A stretch of DNA of 64,000 bases. Source: Parasponia andersonii. Taxonomy: Eukaryota > Streptophyta > Magnoliopsida > Rosales > Cannabaceae. The DNA lies in contig JXTB01000038.1 of NCBI GenBank assembly GCA_002914805.1, positions 510,211-574,210 on the forward strand, in the 5' to 3' direction. Shown one piece after another: positions 1-11,929 of the stretch (positions are counted from its first letter, which is position 1; every line of letters begins with the position of its first letter). The position numbers were made by a program, and so were the translations under genes. The notes below the pieces were generated by a model. That model made no database searches. It worked only from the letters and a program-made list of their open reading frames with translations, and was not told the origin of the DNA.

Positions 1-59
1 TGTTGAGTGAAAAACTAGGCCTGATCAGTATGAAATGAGTAGTCTTCATCATACAATCT

Positions 60-260
60 ACAATCACCTAAAATGCATTGTTCTTTCTCTGAGTTATTGG
101 CAAACCGATCACAAAGTCCATGGTGATCTTATCCTATTTCTACTCTGGTATGGGCAAAGGTTGTAATAGTCTAGCTGGTCTTAGGTATTCTACTTTGACT
201 TGTTGATAAGTCCTGTACTTCGCCACCAAAGTAACTACATCACACTTCATACTTTTCCAT
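60..260 (-). pseudogene. Gypsy integrase catalytic-core remnant
   Basis: The minus strand at about 95-217 encodes LRPARLLQPLPIPE, then in-frame stops at places where gypsy integrases have tryptophan, then ITMDFVIGLP, which carries the first Asp of the D,D-35-E triad. Further down, about 1-60, HFILIRPSFSLN-like residues follow in other frames. The domain is therefore recognisable but contains stops and shifts. TGG-to-stop changes are expected from cytosine deamination on a silenced element. The rest of the catalytic triad would lie outside the window. Confidence 0.75.
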
Positions 261-894
261 TGGTACTGTCTTTTTAGATTATGCTATATCTTTATACTAC
301 TAGAATGTACTATAAACTTGGATTTATAAGCCTCATTGAAAATGGTCTCTCTAAGGTAAGGATTATTAGCTATCACTAGCTTTCCTCTTAAAAGCACAAA
401 TCTCTCTCTATTTGTACTCCAACATTCTAACTGTTCAATATTTTCTAGTTGATTCCAGATCGTCCTTAACTCTTAGTCTTGTCATTAATTCTGTTGTACT
501 GTCTAGAGAATGGTGGTGTGACAACAATATTACTAAGATAGGTAGCTTTATCAGCCCCGAAATACTACAAGTTGTAATCACTAATTGCCACTGAGTTCTT
601 CCAATCCTAAAAAATAAATCCGGCCAATGTACCATGAGATTTTCTACTTAAAGTATCAACTATAATATTGACTTACAAGGATGGTATTGCAGGTCAAAAT
701 CATAATTTTCTATATACTCAACCTATCTACGTTACCTCAAGTTCAAATCATGCTGAGTGAAGAGATACTTCAGGCTCTTGTGTTCAGAGAATACGTCAAA
801 TTTTATGCCATATAAGTAACATCTTCAAATCTTGAAAGCAAAAATCATCGCTGCAAGCTGTAGTTATGGGTAGTATAATTCTTCTCATATGGCT

Positions 895-1577
895 TTTATT
901 GACGAGAAGCAGAAGCCATTACCTTGTTATTTTGCATCAAGACACATTCCAATCTAGAATTAGAAGCATCGGTGTACACAATATGTGGTTGACTACTGTC
1001 AAGAATAGTAAGAATAGGTGCAGTTGTTAATCTATTCTTCAATTCCACGAAATGTTCTTCATAATTGTCATCCCAATGAACTTGACATCTTTTCTTGTTA
1101 ACTTCATTAAAGGTAAGATAATTCTCAAAACATTGTCCATAAAATGATGATAATATCCTACTAAACCAAGGAAACTTCTTATATCAATCACATTCTTCAA
1201 TCTTTTCCACTTTAGAATAGATTCTGTCTTAATAAGATCGACTGAAATACCTTCTTGAGAAATCACGTGCCTTAAGAATTTTACTTCTGTCATCTAAAAG
1301 TCACATTTAGATCTCTTGACATACAACTGATGATCTCTCAAAATTTAAAGTATAGTTCTCTAGTATTCAGTATATTCTTCTTGAGTTTTGAATATATCAA
1401 GACGTGGTCGATAAAGACAACTATAAACCGGTCTAAATAAGGTTTGAAAATGTTGTTCATGAGATCCATGAATGTTGCAAGAGTATTAGTTAGACTAAAC
1501 GACATAACTAGGAACTTAAAGTGGCCAATACAAGTTTTGAATATAGTTTTTGTTATATTCTCTTCTCGAATCTTCAA
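895..1577 (-). pseudogene. Gypsy reverse transcriptase C-terminal part plus RNase H start (broken)
   Basis: Positions 1577-1338 (minus) encode the RT palm: [32 protein letters not shown], then [12 protein letters not shown]. Active RTs have DD at this catalytic site, but here the second Asp is His, so the enzyme is dead. Positions 1293-1039 continue with VKFLRHVISQEGISVD and SFLGLVGYYHHFM, the RT thumb/connection. At about 1035-895 the RNase H start YTDASNSRLECVLMQ follows and then ends at a stop. A stop/frameshift near 1294-1337 separates the RT pieces. Family membership is certain from motif order; function is lost. Confidence 0.88.
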
Positions 1578-2302
1578 TTGGTAATAACCTGATCTTAAAT
1601 CAATCTTAGAGAAAAATCTTGACCAACCAAGTTAATCAAACAACTAATCGATCCTTAGTAGAGGATACTTATTCTTCACTGTATGCTAATTCAATTTTTT
1701 GTAATCCATATAGAGTCTAAGCGTACTATCAGCTTTCTTTACAAATAATACAGGAGTACCCCATGGAGAAGTATTATTTCTAATGAGTCATTTTGACAAA
1801 AGATCATATAGTTGACTTCTTAACTCAGTCATTTCTATTAGAACTATGCGATAAGCTAGAATAGAAAGTGGCTAGGCTCTGGGAATCAAATCAATATAGA
1901 ACTCGATCTCCCTATCAAGTGGTAGCCTGTGTAAATCCTCTGGAAAAATATCTTAAAACTCACTAACCATTGATATCTAAGGATATTGATTGACAATCCA
2001 CATATCACCACTAATAGCAAACAAATTCCAGTAATACTTAAGTTTCTTCCTTCCACCCATGTATGCTTTCAAAAATCGGACTAGGCTTCAAAGGATTCAA
2101 ATGAATTTGATAAACAACAGGACATCTATCTTCAAGTAATAGAGTAATTCTCTTTTTAAAACAATCAAAGACAGCTCGATATTTGGATAACCAATCTATA
2201 CTGACAATCACGTCAAATTATTGTAAAGGTAACACAATCAAGTCAACTAGTAATTCTTTACTATCAATAAAAATAAGATAATCATGACACACAGTAGAAA
2301 CA

Positions 2303-2503
2303 TTAGCTACTCCACCTATTAGTGTGCCCAAACTCAAAACAGGATCTAACACAGAACATTCTAATCCCAATAATTAAGAATACAACAAAGATATAAAAAA
2401 AATGCGAAGTATCAATATCAAATAAAACATGAGCCCAAGAGTGTGAAATGATAATCATACCATTTATGACTCCTTTGCTAGTCTGATTATGACTATCTTC
2501 CAT
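2303..2503 (-). pseudogene. Gypsy retropepsin-like protease remnant
   Basis: The reading frame contains AHVLFDIDTSHFF, which aligns with the aspartic-protease active site of plant gypsy elements (normally an LFDSGATHSFI-like string). The catalytic Asp-Ser/Thr-Gly is altered to Asp-Ile-Asp, so the protease would be inactive. It lies between the gag region (right) and the RT (left), as expected on the minus strand. The call rests on this motif and its position. Confidence 0.65.
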
Positions 2504-2519
2504 TCCTGTAATAGTAAAA

Positions 2520-3693
2520 ACTTGACTAGAAACTTTCTCTTTACCCTTGTTCCCTCTCCCTTGACTGGGTTGGCTATTACTAGCTTCTGGACCAGTGCTA
2601 GTATATCTATATCTTCCTTGATTACTAGAAGCTCGCAGAGTTTGAAAATTCTAAGTGTAGCCTAAACCCCGTAGCCGGTACTGGCCTTGGTACTAAGAAC
2701 CAAAAGACTACTGGAAATGGAAAAAGTTGAATGCCTGAGACTGGTCCTGACCTGGTATCATCTGGTTATTCTAGAATGGTACAAATGCACTCTGGCTTCC
2801 TTGTGGCCCACATTGAGATAAGGCTGGCTTCTGTTGGTAGAATAAACATGATTTCTTCTGAAAGCCACGCTAGTAGCAGTGAAAACATTTGTAAGTCTAA
2901 ACCATTCTTTTCTATTAAACCTACTGCTCTGAGAATTTTGTAGTTATAACTGGCCTTAGTTTCTCCTATTAGCCTTTTGGTCATTACCTCTTTTCTTCAA
3001 CTATTCTCTCATAGTCGACTTATCATCAAGAAAGGATTCTACTTTCTATGCCACAACAATAAGATCATCCAAGTTGTCAAAATGCTTAGTCACAATCTTT
3101 TCAAGGATAGTTGGCCTTAGAACTTCCATAAACTTGACTATCTAAAAAGTAGGTTTTGTCCCCGGTGCATAAGCATACTGTGCCAATTTCATGATCAGAT
3201 ATAGTACTTGTTTACGGTCAGGTCACCTTACCTAAATCGCTCGTATTCTCTAATCATAGTAGATCTATGTCTCGCATTAGCATAATGGTCTCTGAATAGT
3301 CTTTCAAAGGCATCCCATGTTATACCAGTTTTTTGTCACGACAACATAACAGTTTTCCACCAATTAACAACTCCATTAAAGAGTTTATAAATGGCGAAGA
3401 TTACTCGGAACTCAATAGATATCCCAATGATTGTAAAGATCTTGTTAATTTCTCTGAGTCATTTTTAGTTACAGTGGGGTCTGGTTTACTTTCAAAAGTA
3501 GATGGACTAAACTTGACGAAATTTTTTAAAAAGCTAGCTTGGCCTGTTGAGCCTCAGGATCTTATTAAGTTCTTAGCTCTAGTATTTCTCGCAAATCGTC
3601 ACATAGGTCTATGAGAGGGTCGAAAATTTCTTGTTATAGTAGAAGAGTACCAGTTCTTGGCTCTTACCTCAGTACTCTTCTTCGTGGAGGCAT
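2520..3693 (-). pseudogene. Gypsy gag remnant
   Basis: A Met codon at 3693-3691 (minus) opens MPPRRSTEVRAKNWYSS, a start very like that of plant chromovirus Gag proteins. It lies about 140 bp inside the LTR, a normal leader length. No frame stays open for more than about 70 codons afterwards. The zinc-knuckle region expected near 2650-2850 is too decayed to confirm. The open frame on the opposite strand at 3333-3614 is a chance reading of this gag DNA. Confidence 0.6.
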
Positions 3694-3810
3694 CTTACTA
3701 ATCTGTATAAATATGCTAAAGTATTAGTGAGACAATGATACTAATTTTATATTTTTTTAAAATAGTTACAATCTAATCTAACAGTATCACATCCTAGGAA
3801 AATAAACATT

Positions 3811-3824
3811 TGTTCTGATACTAA
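3811..3824 (-). other. Primer-binding site of the gypsy element (initiator tRNA-Met type)
   Basis: Read on the minus strand, the bases just inside the LTR are TTAGTATCAGAACA, close to the TGGTATCAGAGC complement of the initiator tRNA-Met 3' end, with a few substitutions. It is about 7 bp from the LTR edge. It fixes the element's orientation and shows that 3832-5960 is the 5' LTR. Confidence 0.7.
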
Positions 3825-3831
3825 AATGTTC

Positions 3832-5960
3832 TGTCACAACCCAAACTCCATGTCGGTGGCAGAAAGGAAATTTCATATGTAGAAATTCAAAATTTATTTT
3901 TGAAAAAATTATAAAAATAATTTTTAAAATAAAATTTCCACAGTTTTGTGATCACCGTTAAATGTAGATTATTAATAAAATTTATCAAAACAAACCAAGT
4001 ATTATTATCAATAGTCTTATAATCCAGTATAATAATTGTACAGACCGAGTCTGTGAAACGGACTCTTAAGTATTTAATACAAATCAAGACAAATAACAGA
4101 GTTTATATTACATAGTTATCAATTCTCAGTAAGGTAACTAACTCCTCACTACTCTACTCTTAAGTTTCCAAAATTATACTAAGCACTACTAAAAAGGAGA
4201 AAAGTAAAGGGTGAGCATTCATATGCTCAATAAAAATTCAATTACTTTTTTGAATGGTTGTAATTTCTCAAACATGCATGGTTAGTACATTTAAATCTAT
4301 TTATAAATTATTAGTGTCCAAAATAATCAAATATTCAAAACTAAATCAAAAACTAATCATTATACATATCATATATCAACGAGTAAATAAGTGAGCTCTC
4401 ATCCTCCCATCATGGCCCTGTAATACCTATGTAGCAGAGGTACCTAATATCCTAACACTGTCCATAGGCGCATTAACAAAAACTGGCACAGAAGCTTAGG
4501 TCTCTCAATTAGTGCTAGAGCAACTCACCAGTGATCTAAATACCGCGATGCTATAATAGAACTGAAGTGTATAATCTTACGGTATGTACAATATGTAACA
4601 ATTCACAACAACTATACATCTATTGATAAAATCATGCTTTAAAAATCTAACTTGGCATTATTCTGGAATTTAGTATCCATGGGCAGTAGACTGATGTTTA
4701 CCTCATGAGCACATCATAAAAATATGTATAAAAATCTACACAGTCGAATCCCAGCAAAATCCAATAATTTTCAACAATTTCTTAAATCAGTATAAAGTCA
4801 CGATTTTTTATAAACAACTTTTAATGCAATTGTAAATCAAATCAGATAGAAAATCAAATAATGAAATTCTTACCTCAATATGATAATAATATCAAGCCAA
4901 TGATACTCGTAGAGTCCTCCGTTGATCATTCAGGTATTCGAATGATAGTTTCCGAATCCCAATAAGTCTATTTGAAAAAGTGACTATTCTCTGAGTCTCA
5001 AATGGAGGAACAAAGATTACTACTAAATCCATAGTACCTAAAAATACTAAGTAAGATATATACTTTGTCAAAGTAAGTTTTAGTACGAGACCGGCCCGTG
5101 ATATGCAAAATGGTATAATTTTGGAGTCACAAAATTCCAATTTTTGTTTTACTTCAAAACATAGAGGTATTTTATATCAAAATTCATTCTTCTACCTCAC
5201 TGAGTCCAAATTTAAAGTCAAAATTCAGTTTCGAGATCCTGAGCATTAATTAAGGTCAAAAATCTAAATAATAGATAAATACCACTTTTGTACATATTTA
5301 GAAAATGTCCTTTTTCTAATTAAAATTTACTACACTTTTGGACACCATTTTTACTTCGATCAACCGTAATTATTCATGATTTTTATCCGTCTTTCACCTC
5401 AAATATTCACCTCAGGTAAGATGATTATTTAACTAAAATAATTAGAAAATATCACTTTTTACAAACTTTAGTAAAATAGTAGAAGTACCAAAAATCTTAC
5501 CAGGATTGAGTTAATCCGTGAAACTACTTGAAGAAAGTCGAGGACGGCAAAAGAGAGCTGCACATGCCAACAGTAAGACCAGACGATATCAGACAGTGCT
5601 TGGTGACCAGAAAACATCGTCAGATGCATGATCTTCATCAGGCTCCTACGGTGGCGTCTAGTGGCGAACACGACGAGACCGGTGGCAACTGCTTCATCGG
5701 TGGCTGCTCTTTCATGCAGGCCAGTGCACGGACAGTGTAAGGTAGTAGTGTCACGACGGTGGAGCTCGGCAGAGGGTTCCCCTCTCTCTCTTCCAAACCT
5801 TCAATGCGAGGGCAGCAGTACCTTTTACAAACTTTATGCAATTTTAGAACACTGTAGCACCCTTTTAATAATCAAAATATTCTCATTATTTTCAAAATTA
5901 TAATAATTCCAGTAAGCTTTGAAATGTCACTTTTGTCCTTATATTTTACCAGATTTTATA
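3832..5960 (-). repeat. 5' LTR of the gypsy element (about 2.1 kb)
   Basis: The right-hand copy of this repeat at 31778-34209 begins TGTAAAATC and ends GTCGTGACA; this copy is its reverse complement. Matches include the inner edge (TGTCACAACCCAAAC at 3832), the block around 4200-4240 (gagcattcatatgctcaat) and the block at 4400-4560. The outer edge has decayed to GATTTTATA where the partner has GATTTTACA. Open frames inside it (4892-5140, 5468-5903) are not conserved as proteins and are rejected. Limits come from the comparison, not from a target-site duplication. Confidence 0.8.
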
Positions 5961-6207
5961 TCAATAATTATGAAATAACCACTCTTTTGGATCACTGTTT
6001 GATTATCAAACAAGATCAACTTTTTATTTATTTATTTGTCCTTTTTTGTGCTGTTTTTGGCTCTTTGGGGTTTTAATTTGGTAGGCTAGGTAAGGTGGAT
6101 CTTAACTGTTGCCAATGAAATTCTTTTTTTGCTTTGAGGGTGTGAATGAATTTTGTTTGGGTGGTAGGAAGCAAACTCTTCGGTGCAGTTTTGATATATA
6201 TGTAACC

Positions 6208-6255
<48 letters not shown>

Positions 6256-6678
6256 CATCAGAACCAAAAACGATGAACATATACAATTCTAAATACAATG
6301 GATGCATTTTGAGTGCCCTCTAAACATTCCCTTTTTGTTCTAATGGTCATTCTATTAAAGAAATCTTCGGTGTGAAAGCAAGGGAAATTTATTTCAAAAA
6401 GAGAGTACAGGTGATGACTGATTAGAGGATAAGGATTCACATCAAGATTTGGATATTTTGAAAGGCTATTAATGAAGATACCCTTTGAGGGGATATGGGT
6501 CAGCTAGCGAAGGTTACTTATTCAGCAAAATTAGTGTCCACTTCAAAAAAATAAAACATATAATAATTAAACTCCTTTCATGTTGTTCTACTACATCTCA
6601 AAAGACCTCTCACATGAAATGTGTACATTAAGAATTATGGTTAAATTTTGTTAATCCTTTCTGTTTTTAGGAACCTTA
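5961..6678. other. AT-rich intergenic DNA with a (TA)n microsatellite
   Basis: No coding potential is seen. A run of TA dinucleotides with few interruptions covers about 6210-6251; the short minus-strand frames at 6073-6307 are translations of it (runs of Ile-Tyr). Nothing else is recognised. Confidence 0.6.
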
Positions 6679-7051
6679 GTTAATCCTTTTAGTCCTTAAA
6701 AAATAATCAAAATCTTTATTTTGGTCCTAACTCTCAAATTATCCCAAATTTGGTCGCCGAACTAAGTTTTCATTAGAATTTAGTTAGTTCTTTAGATTTC
6801 AAATATTACATTTTGCTACTCTAAAATGTAGAATATTTTTTTTATGTGGTCTTTTTTCTCAATTTAAATAACTATATTATAACTAGGGGGAAGTACATAA
6901 TTTAAATAGGAATGTAATATTTGAAAGTTTAGAGACCAAACTAAAGAAAGAATAAACAAAGTTCAAGGACCACGATCTAGAATATTTTGAAAGTTACGGA
7001 CCAATAAAGTGAATTTTAGGTAATTTTCAAGGACTAAAAGAAAGATTAACT
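6679..7051. repeat. Foldback (MITE-like) element
   Basis: The left arm, about 6679-6815, contains gttaatccttttagtcctt followed by 'tttggtcgccgaactaag'. The right arm, about 6915-7051, is its imperfect reverse complement (reading back: gttaatctttcttttagtc, then 'ggtccttgaactttg'). The roughly 100 bp between them is not repeated. There is no coding capacity. The whole could fold into one long hairpin, as many small nonautonomous DNA transposons do. No target duplication was established, so family and exact limits are open. Confidence 0.6.
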
Positions 7052-7602
7052 TTAATAATACACGAATTAAAATATGTCAATAAAAAAAATCAGCATTTTT
7101 CATTATATTGGTTTAATGCTCATTATATATTATTCTTTTGTAATTTAATACTAACTAATTCAAGTTAAAAATCAGTAATTTTTATAATATAATAAATCAA
7201 TCCACTTTTTTTTTTTTAAAAAAGTAGGATTTAACTAATAACCTCCACTTATTACTAATTAAAGGAAAATACATACTACTACTCAATTCTCACTCCACCC
7301 CATTAGGGATAATAGGCTTTCACACTTACCCCAGTATGACTCGAACTTAGGACCAAGATCCTAGGTAGTGAGTACTCTTATCACTTAAACCAACCCACTT
7401 CGTCATACCAAATATAACACCACTAGGCCTCACTCAAAAATGTTAACTTGAAGGTGCTAAGGAAGAGAATAAAGAGAACAGAAATTTAGATCAAAGATGG
7501 TAAAATAGGTCTAAATTATTAGTTATAGAGTTGAAAATAAGTAAACTATTTGTGAATTTAACGTGTAAATATACTATTCCAATTTATCGTTCGAGTATAT
7601 TC

Positions 7603-7830
7603 TTTTTATATAGGATAATATTAGGTATTCCAACTAGTTTATCAAAATTTTTATTCCAACACATATGGCAAGTGAGTTGTCACTATTCAATTATTTTATT
7701 GAAACTTACCATAAATAAATTTAATAGCATTCCATAATTGAATAGTGACAACTTACTTCCACATGTACGTGTTAGTATTTAAAATTTGGTAAACTATTTG
7801 AGATACTTAGTATTATCCTTTTATATATTT
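7603..7830. repeat. Inverted-repeat (MITE-like) element, copy 1
   Basis: The arms 7603-7694 and 7734-7830 are reverse complements with scattered mismatches. The core arms are gttgtcactattcaatta (7677-7694) and taattgaatagtgacaac (7735-7752). The outer parts pair as well (ttataggataat-like against attatccttttat). Only about 40 bp separates the arms. There is no open frame of note. A related copy lies at 8061-8182. Confidence 0.65.
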
Positions 7831-8060
7831 GACAAAGGGTAATGTTAGGGATATAGCTTATTTTTTAACCATCCATGTACATGAAGTAGCCCTAACTTTT
7901 AAAAAATATAGCTTGTTAAAAAGTATATAAAGATTTAAAAATACTTTATATGTGTTATAAACTACAAGTATTATTCTTAACATAGATAAAATAATATGTA
8001 TATGTGGTATTAATAAATATGCATTTTACGTGTAAAATAATATGTCATTATTTAATTAGT

Positions 8061-8182
8061 GAATAGTATTAAATTTATTTATAGTAAGTTTTAATATATC
8101 AATTGAATAGTGACAACTCATGTAGTACATATATTGTACGAAATTTTGGTAAATTAATTAGGATATCTAACACATTATCCTG
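8061..8182. repeat. Inverted-repeat (MITE-like) element, copy 2 (partial)
   Basis: This stretch (gaatagtattaaatttattt, then aattgaatagtgacaactca, then aaattttggtaaatta) matches the centre and one arm of copy 1 in reverse orientation. It lacks the second long arm. Both copies are noncoding. Confidence 0.55.
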
Positions 8183-11100
8183 TTTAAAATTATACGTGAC
8201 ATATTGTATTATAGATCAAGAGTGGAATGGTAGACTTCATTTCATTTCATTATTGAGCCCGAGGATCAAGTTGCTGTTAATTATAAAGATGTAATTATAC
8301 TAATGAAAGAAATATATTTCCGAAATACAATGATTTTGAAAGAGTGGACTTTTATTGCCATATTATGAGGTGCTCAAATAATTGTTTAATGAAAGGAACA
8401 AGCAAAATAAATAAAGATAATATGACGAAAGAATCACAACTCACAAGCAATCACTTTCCGAAAGCATTAATCCGCTTACTTCTGTGGAAATTCCCTTTGC
8501 CTCTACATTCAAGTACATATCTATATACAAATTAATGACATCAAAAAGAATATACTTACATTTGATTTTAAAAGAATCCTAAAATTAGTATTAATTAGTG
8601 TGCGAGCATATATTGACATTTATTATACATTTAATCTATATATAGATAAGTATATATAAAAAAAAGAAGTTCTAAAGAAAACCCAGATGAAAGAAAAGGT
8701 CACTTTCATCACCCAACATCAGTGACCACAAATGATACCCATTTGATAAACATATATCAAAAGAGGATGACGCTTTCATTGACTTGAGCTTGTAAATAAT
8801 GAAGGGGAAAAAGATACACCAAGTCCCATCGGTTAGTTTGTTATTGGTTTGAAAGCAACGTTTTGAAGCCCTAGGCCCAACATCTATATTTGGTTCTTGC
8901 GCAAGAGATTGAGCCATGTATTGATTTGATTATTATTATCGCTGTTGCTGTTGTTGAAATTTTTATTTTATTAAATGTTTTTCAAAATGCCTTTAAAAAA
9001 AATGTTTTTCAAAATGGGACGGTGTTTATTTTCAAAAGCATGCAAAGATTTGATCACTGGCAAGGGCTAAACTAGCCGCCCAGAAACATATGTTCTCCCT
9101 AGACTCAAACAACATTTGCTTTCCTCCAAGTCTGAAAATTAGCTTGTTGACCTTCTTGTCAAAACAAAAGTAGGTTACTTGGCATTCTTCCACATTTTGG
9201 TCTTTATTCAACTATATAAATGTGTCTATACTTATATAATTGTGGAAGAAATGAAATCTAGAATGACTAGAACGTGAAGTACTCTTTGGTTGTCATTTCT
9301 CAATCCAACTTTAGTTTCCAAGTTCATTGAACCAACTGTACGTTTAATATGCCCCTCTAACCTTTGGTGGGGGAGGTTTCAAATTGCTTCTTGTTTTTGA
9401 TATTTTATGGCCTTATATATATAATGAATATCCTAATTTCCTAGAACTCTTTAACTTGCATTATAGATCTTTTGAATGATTACACACACAAAATACAAGT
9501 TTGCGTTTTGTCATGGTCGGATGGATGTGGAGCATGGATGATGATAAAGCTAAGAATCTAATTAAGACTTACAAGGTTCTTCCCATAGTCCTTTATATTG
9601 ACAATGTAGATTTATCAATTTATTTCACTTGTCCTAGTAAAACAATTACATGAAAGGATGTTTGTCATTATCAAATAAAAGCATACACTTGTAGTGACCT
9701 ATGCTAATTAAGAACTGAATATATCAAGAAGAATTTTTCACTTTGAAAGGATTAATTTAATCGAAACTACCGAATAAGAATTACTACTGACATATCCTGA
9801 AACATACTTCAAATTACCACTTATATATCCTAGAACATTCTTCAAAGAGTTCCGACTATTACTCAAAAAAGAAAAGAGGAAGCGGAATTAAGAAGAAGGC
9901 TGTTCAAAAAAAAGACTCCAATTCTAGACTAATTTGTAAAATTAATCTTAAACTCATTTTTTGAGAGCAAAATTCCCCTAACCATAGAGAATTTGGGTTT
10001 TGACATTTCAAATTATAACAAAATACTTTTGTGGATGTGAAATTGAATGGTATAATTGGTATTTAAGATATTTACTCATTTTATCCACTGATTTGGCTTA
10101 CGTTTTTTTTTTATATATAATAGATTATACATACACTCCAACTTTACATAAAGGCACTCTTTAACTTAATAAAATGACTAAAAGAGACAATTTAAGAAAG
10201 AAAGAACGAAAAAAAGGACACTCTATCTTCATCTCTCATTTTGTTTCAATTTTATAGAAAATTTCTTTTTATGCGCAACTCATCTCCTATAATTTTAATT
10301 TCTTTGATAATCTCTTTAATTTTAAATTAAAATAGAGGAAGTAAAATTTCTTTGTTTTATGCCCAATTTGCTTTATTTTATTTTTAAAATATCTTTTGCA
10401 ATACCTTGTCTTTCATATTTTGTTTTGTTTAATGATTCCATTTTTTCAACCTAACAATTAAAAGTATTAATTTGTTTTGAGTTCATAGATTTACAAGGAA
10501 GAAAGTTAGCTTTAAAGGGTGTTTGGGGTATTTTTAATATGGTTTTTTATTTTTTTTTGTAATGACTTATCTTTTTATCTATTGTAGCAGTATCTTAATA
10601 ATTGTATGCGGTATAAATATCGCTCTCCTATATATATATTACACATATATTCTTTTTCCTAAAATTTAAAATTCTTTATAATAATCATGAACTTTACATA
10701 TTTGAAAATAAATTGTTAATTGAATAATATATGTATATGTATGTTATGTAAAAAATTATTGATTTTTATATAAACAAATTAAAAATTAAACCCTGATTTT
10801 AGTCATAAAGCAGAACCAAACCTAAGAAATCACAATACAATTAGAAATGCATAACATAACCATGAAGTATTAAAAAAAAACTTATGAATCGCTAAAATAG
10901 TGTAAAAAGAAATAAAAAAAATCTTGTTTAAGCATTTAAAGTTAGTGGAAGAGTAATGGCAACTAACAATAGTCAATTACTGCAACCAATGATGATTTAG
11001 GGAGTATGTCACGCTTGTCAATGTGTAACAGAAGTCATTGAAAATCTTAAACTTTCTTCCTTTCATGTAAACTTCTTATAGTTTTTGAAATTGCCAAAAA

Positions 11101-11329
11101 AATAAAAGTAGAAGTTCTGGAATAAACTATGTGAAATATCAATTATGCCTTTTAATTTTACACTATGTTAAGCTTCTACTATACATAGGTGTGACGTAAG
11201 TAATATTCTTAATATCATTAGATTTTGCTCAAAAATAAAGTTAGAGTTCATTTTACCAAATTAGTTAGACTTGGGGGATTTTCGTGTTAGATAGCCTAAG
11301 AAGAAAACAACGGGATATAAAATAATAAT
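8183..11329. other. AT-rich intergenic DNA, no feature recognised
   Basis: Short open frames at 8344-8535, 8672-8917 (minus) and 8890-9075 show no recognisable motif, start context or conserved domain pattern. Homopolymer and AT-rich runs are common. I see no gene here. Confidence 0.5.
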
Positions 11330-11704
11330 GAGCCTATTTGGTTCACCGTTCTATTCCATTAGAATGGAAAACCCATTTTAATGGATATTTATTTTAACAA
11401 CTCCATTTTTTCCATGCAAATGATATTTTAAAATGAGTATTTATTTCAATAATTTAATTATTCTATTCAAATAGTCTATCAATCACATCAATTATTGAAA
11501 TGAGTTTTTTGTGTCTTAGATGAGAATGAAAGGGAAAAAGTGTTTTTGAATGAGTCATTTCTAATGCTCACGTTCAAATATCTCACATTTTAATTATAAT
11601 TCATTCCACAATTTTCATTTAAATACACTCATTCGAATTAGTAATCATTCAAATTTTCGAATTAGTAATCATTCAAATTAGTAATCAATGAACCGAATGG
11701 GTCC
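11330..11704. repeat. Tourist/PIF-Harbinger-like MITE (tentative)
   Basis: The left end gagcctatttggttcacc and the right end tgaaccgaatgggtcc form imperfect terminal inverted repeats (11 of 14 positions over the core). The GGCC-TTTGGTTC style of end is typical of Tourist-like MITEs. The interior is AT-rich, noncoding and contains a doubled 'cgaattagtaatcattcaaa' near the right end. A 3-bp target duplication could not be confirmed. Confidence 0.45.
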
Positions 11705-11929
11705 AACAACTACTTTTGAGTTCCACTCAAAAATTTCGAGTTCAAGTGTGAATTTGATTGTCGGGCCAGGCCTTTGCCACCTCAAATATACCTACAGGTT
11801 ACTGGAACAGGATCCCACTAGGCCCAAATTAAAAGCCCATTTTATTACTCTGTTTCAAAGCGATTTTTCTTAAAAGGAATTTTGATTTATGGTAATTTTT
11901 CGAAAACAAAATTGAAAAAATCCGTATCT

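Larger units (their letters stand above)
1..3831 (-). mobile_element. Degenerate Ty3/gypsy retrotransposon internal region (Tekay/Del-like chromovirus), truncated by window edge
   Basis: Reading the minus strand from 3831 down, the order is primer-binding site, gag, protease, RT, RNase H, integrase, which is the Ty3/gypsy order (integrase after RT). Integrase is only partly inside the window. All reading frames are broken by stops and frameshifts, so the element cannot make Gag-Pol. The LTR at 3832-5960 is its 5' LTR; the 3' LTR would lie left of the window. The roughly 2 kb LTR, the tRNA-Met type priming site and the style of the gag start suggest the Tekay/Del chromovirus clade. That clade call is an inference, because no chromodomain is in view. 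Confidence 0.85.

Noticed and set aside
3333-3614. 93-codon plus-strand frame
   Set aside because: Antisense to the gypsy gag region; no independent support.
5528-5903. Frames of 67-91 codons
   Set aside because: Inside the gypsy LTR, not conserved with the inverted partner copy.
7270-7440. Stretch with 'gactcgaacttaggacc' considered as a tRNA or SINE
   Set aside because: Resembles a tRNA T-arm complement, but no cloverleaf or box A/B pair could be assembled; left unannotated.
8672-8917. 81-codon minus-strand frame
   Set aside because: No domain, no partner exons, no promoter context; length is within chance for this composition.
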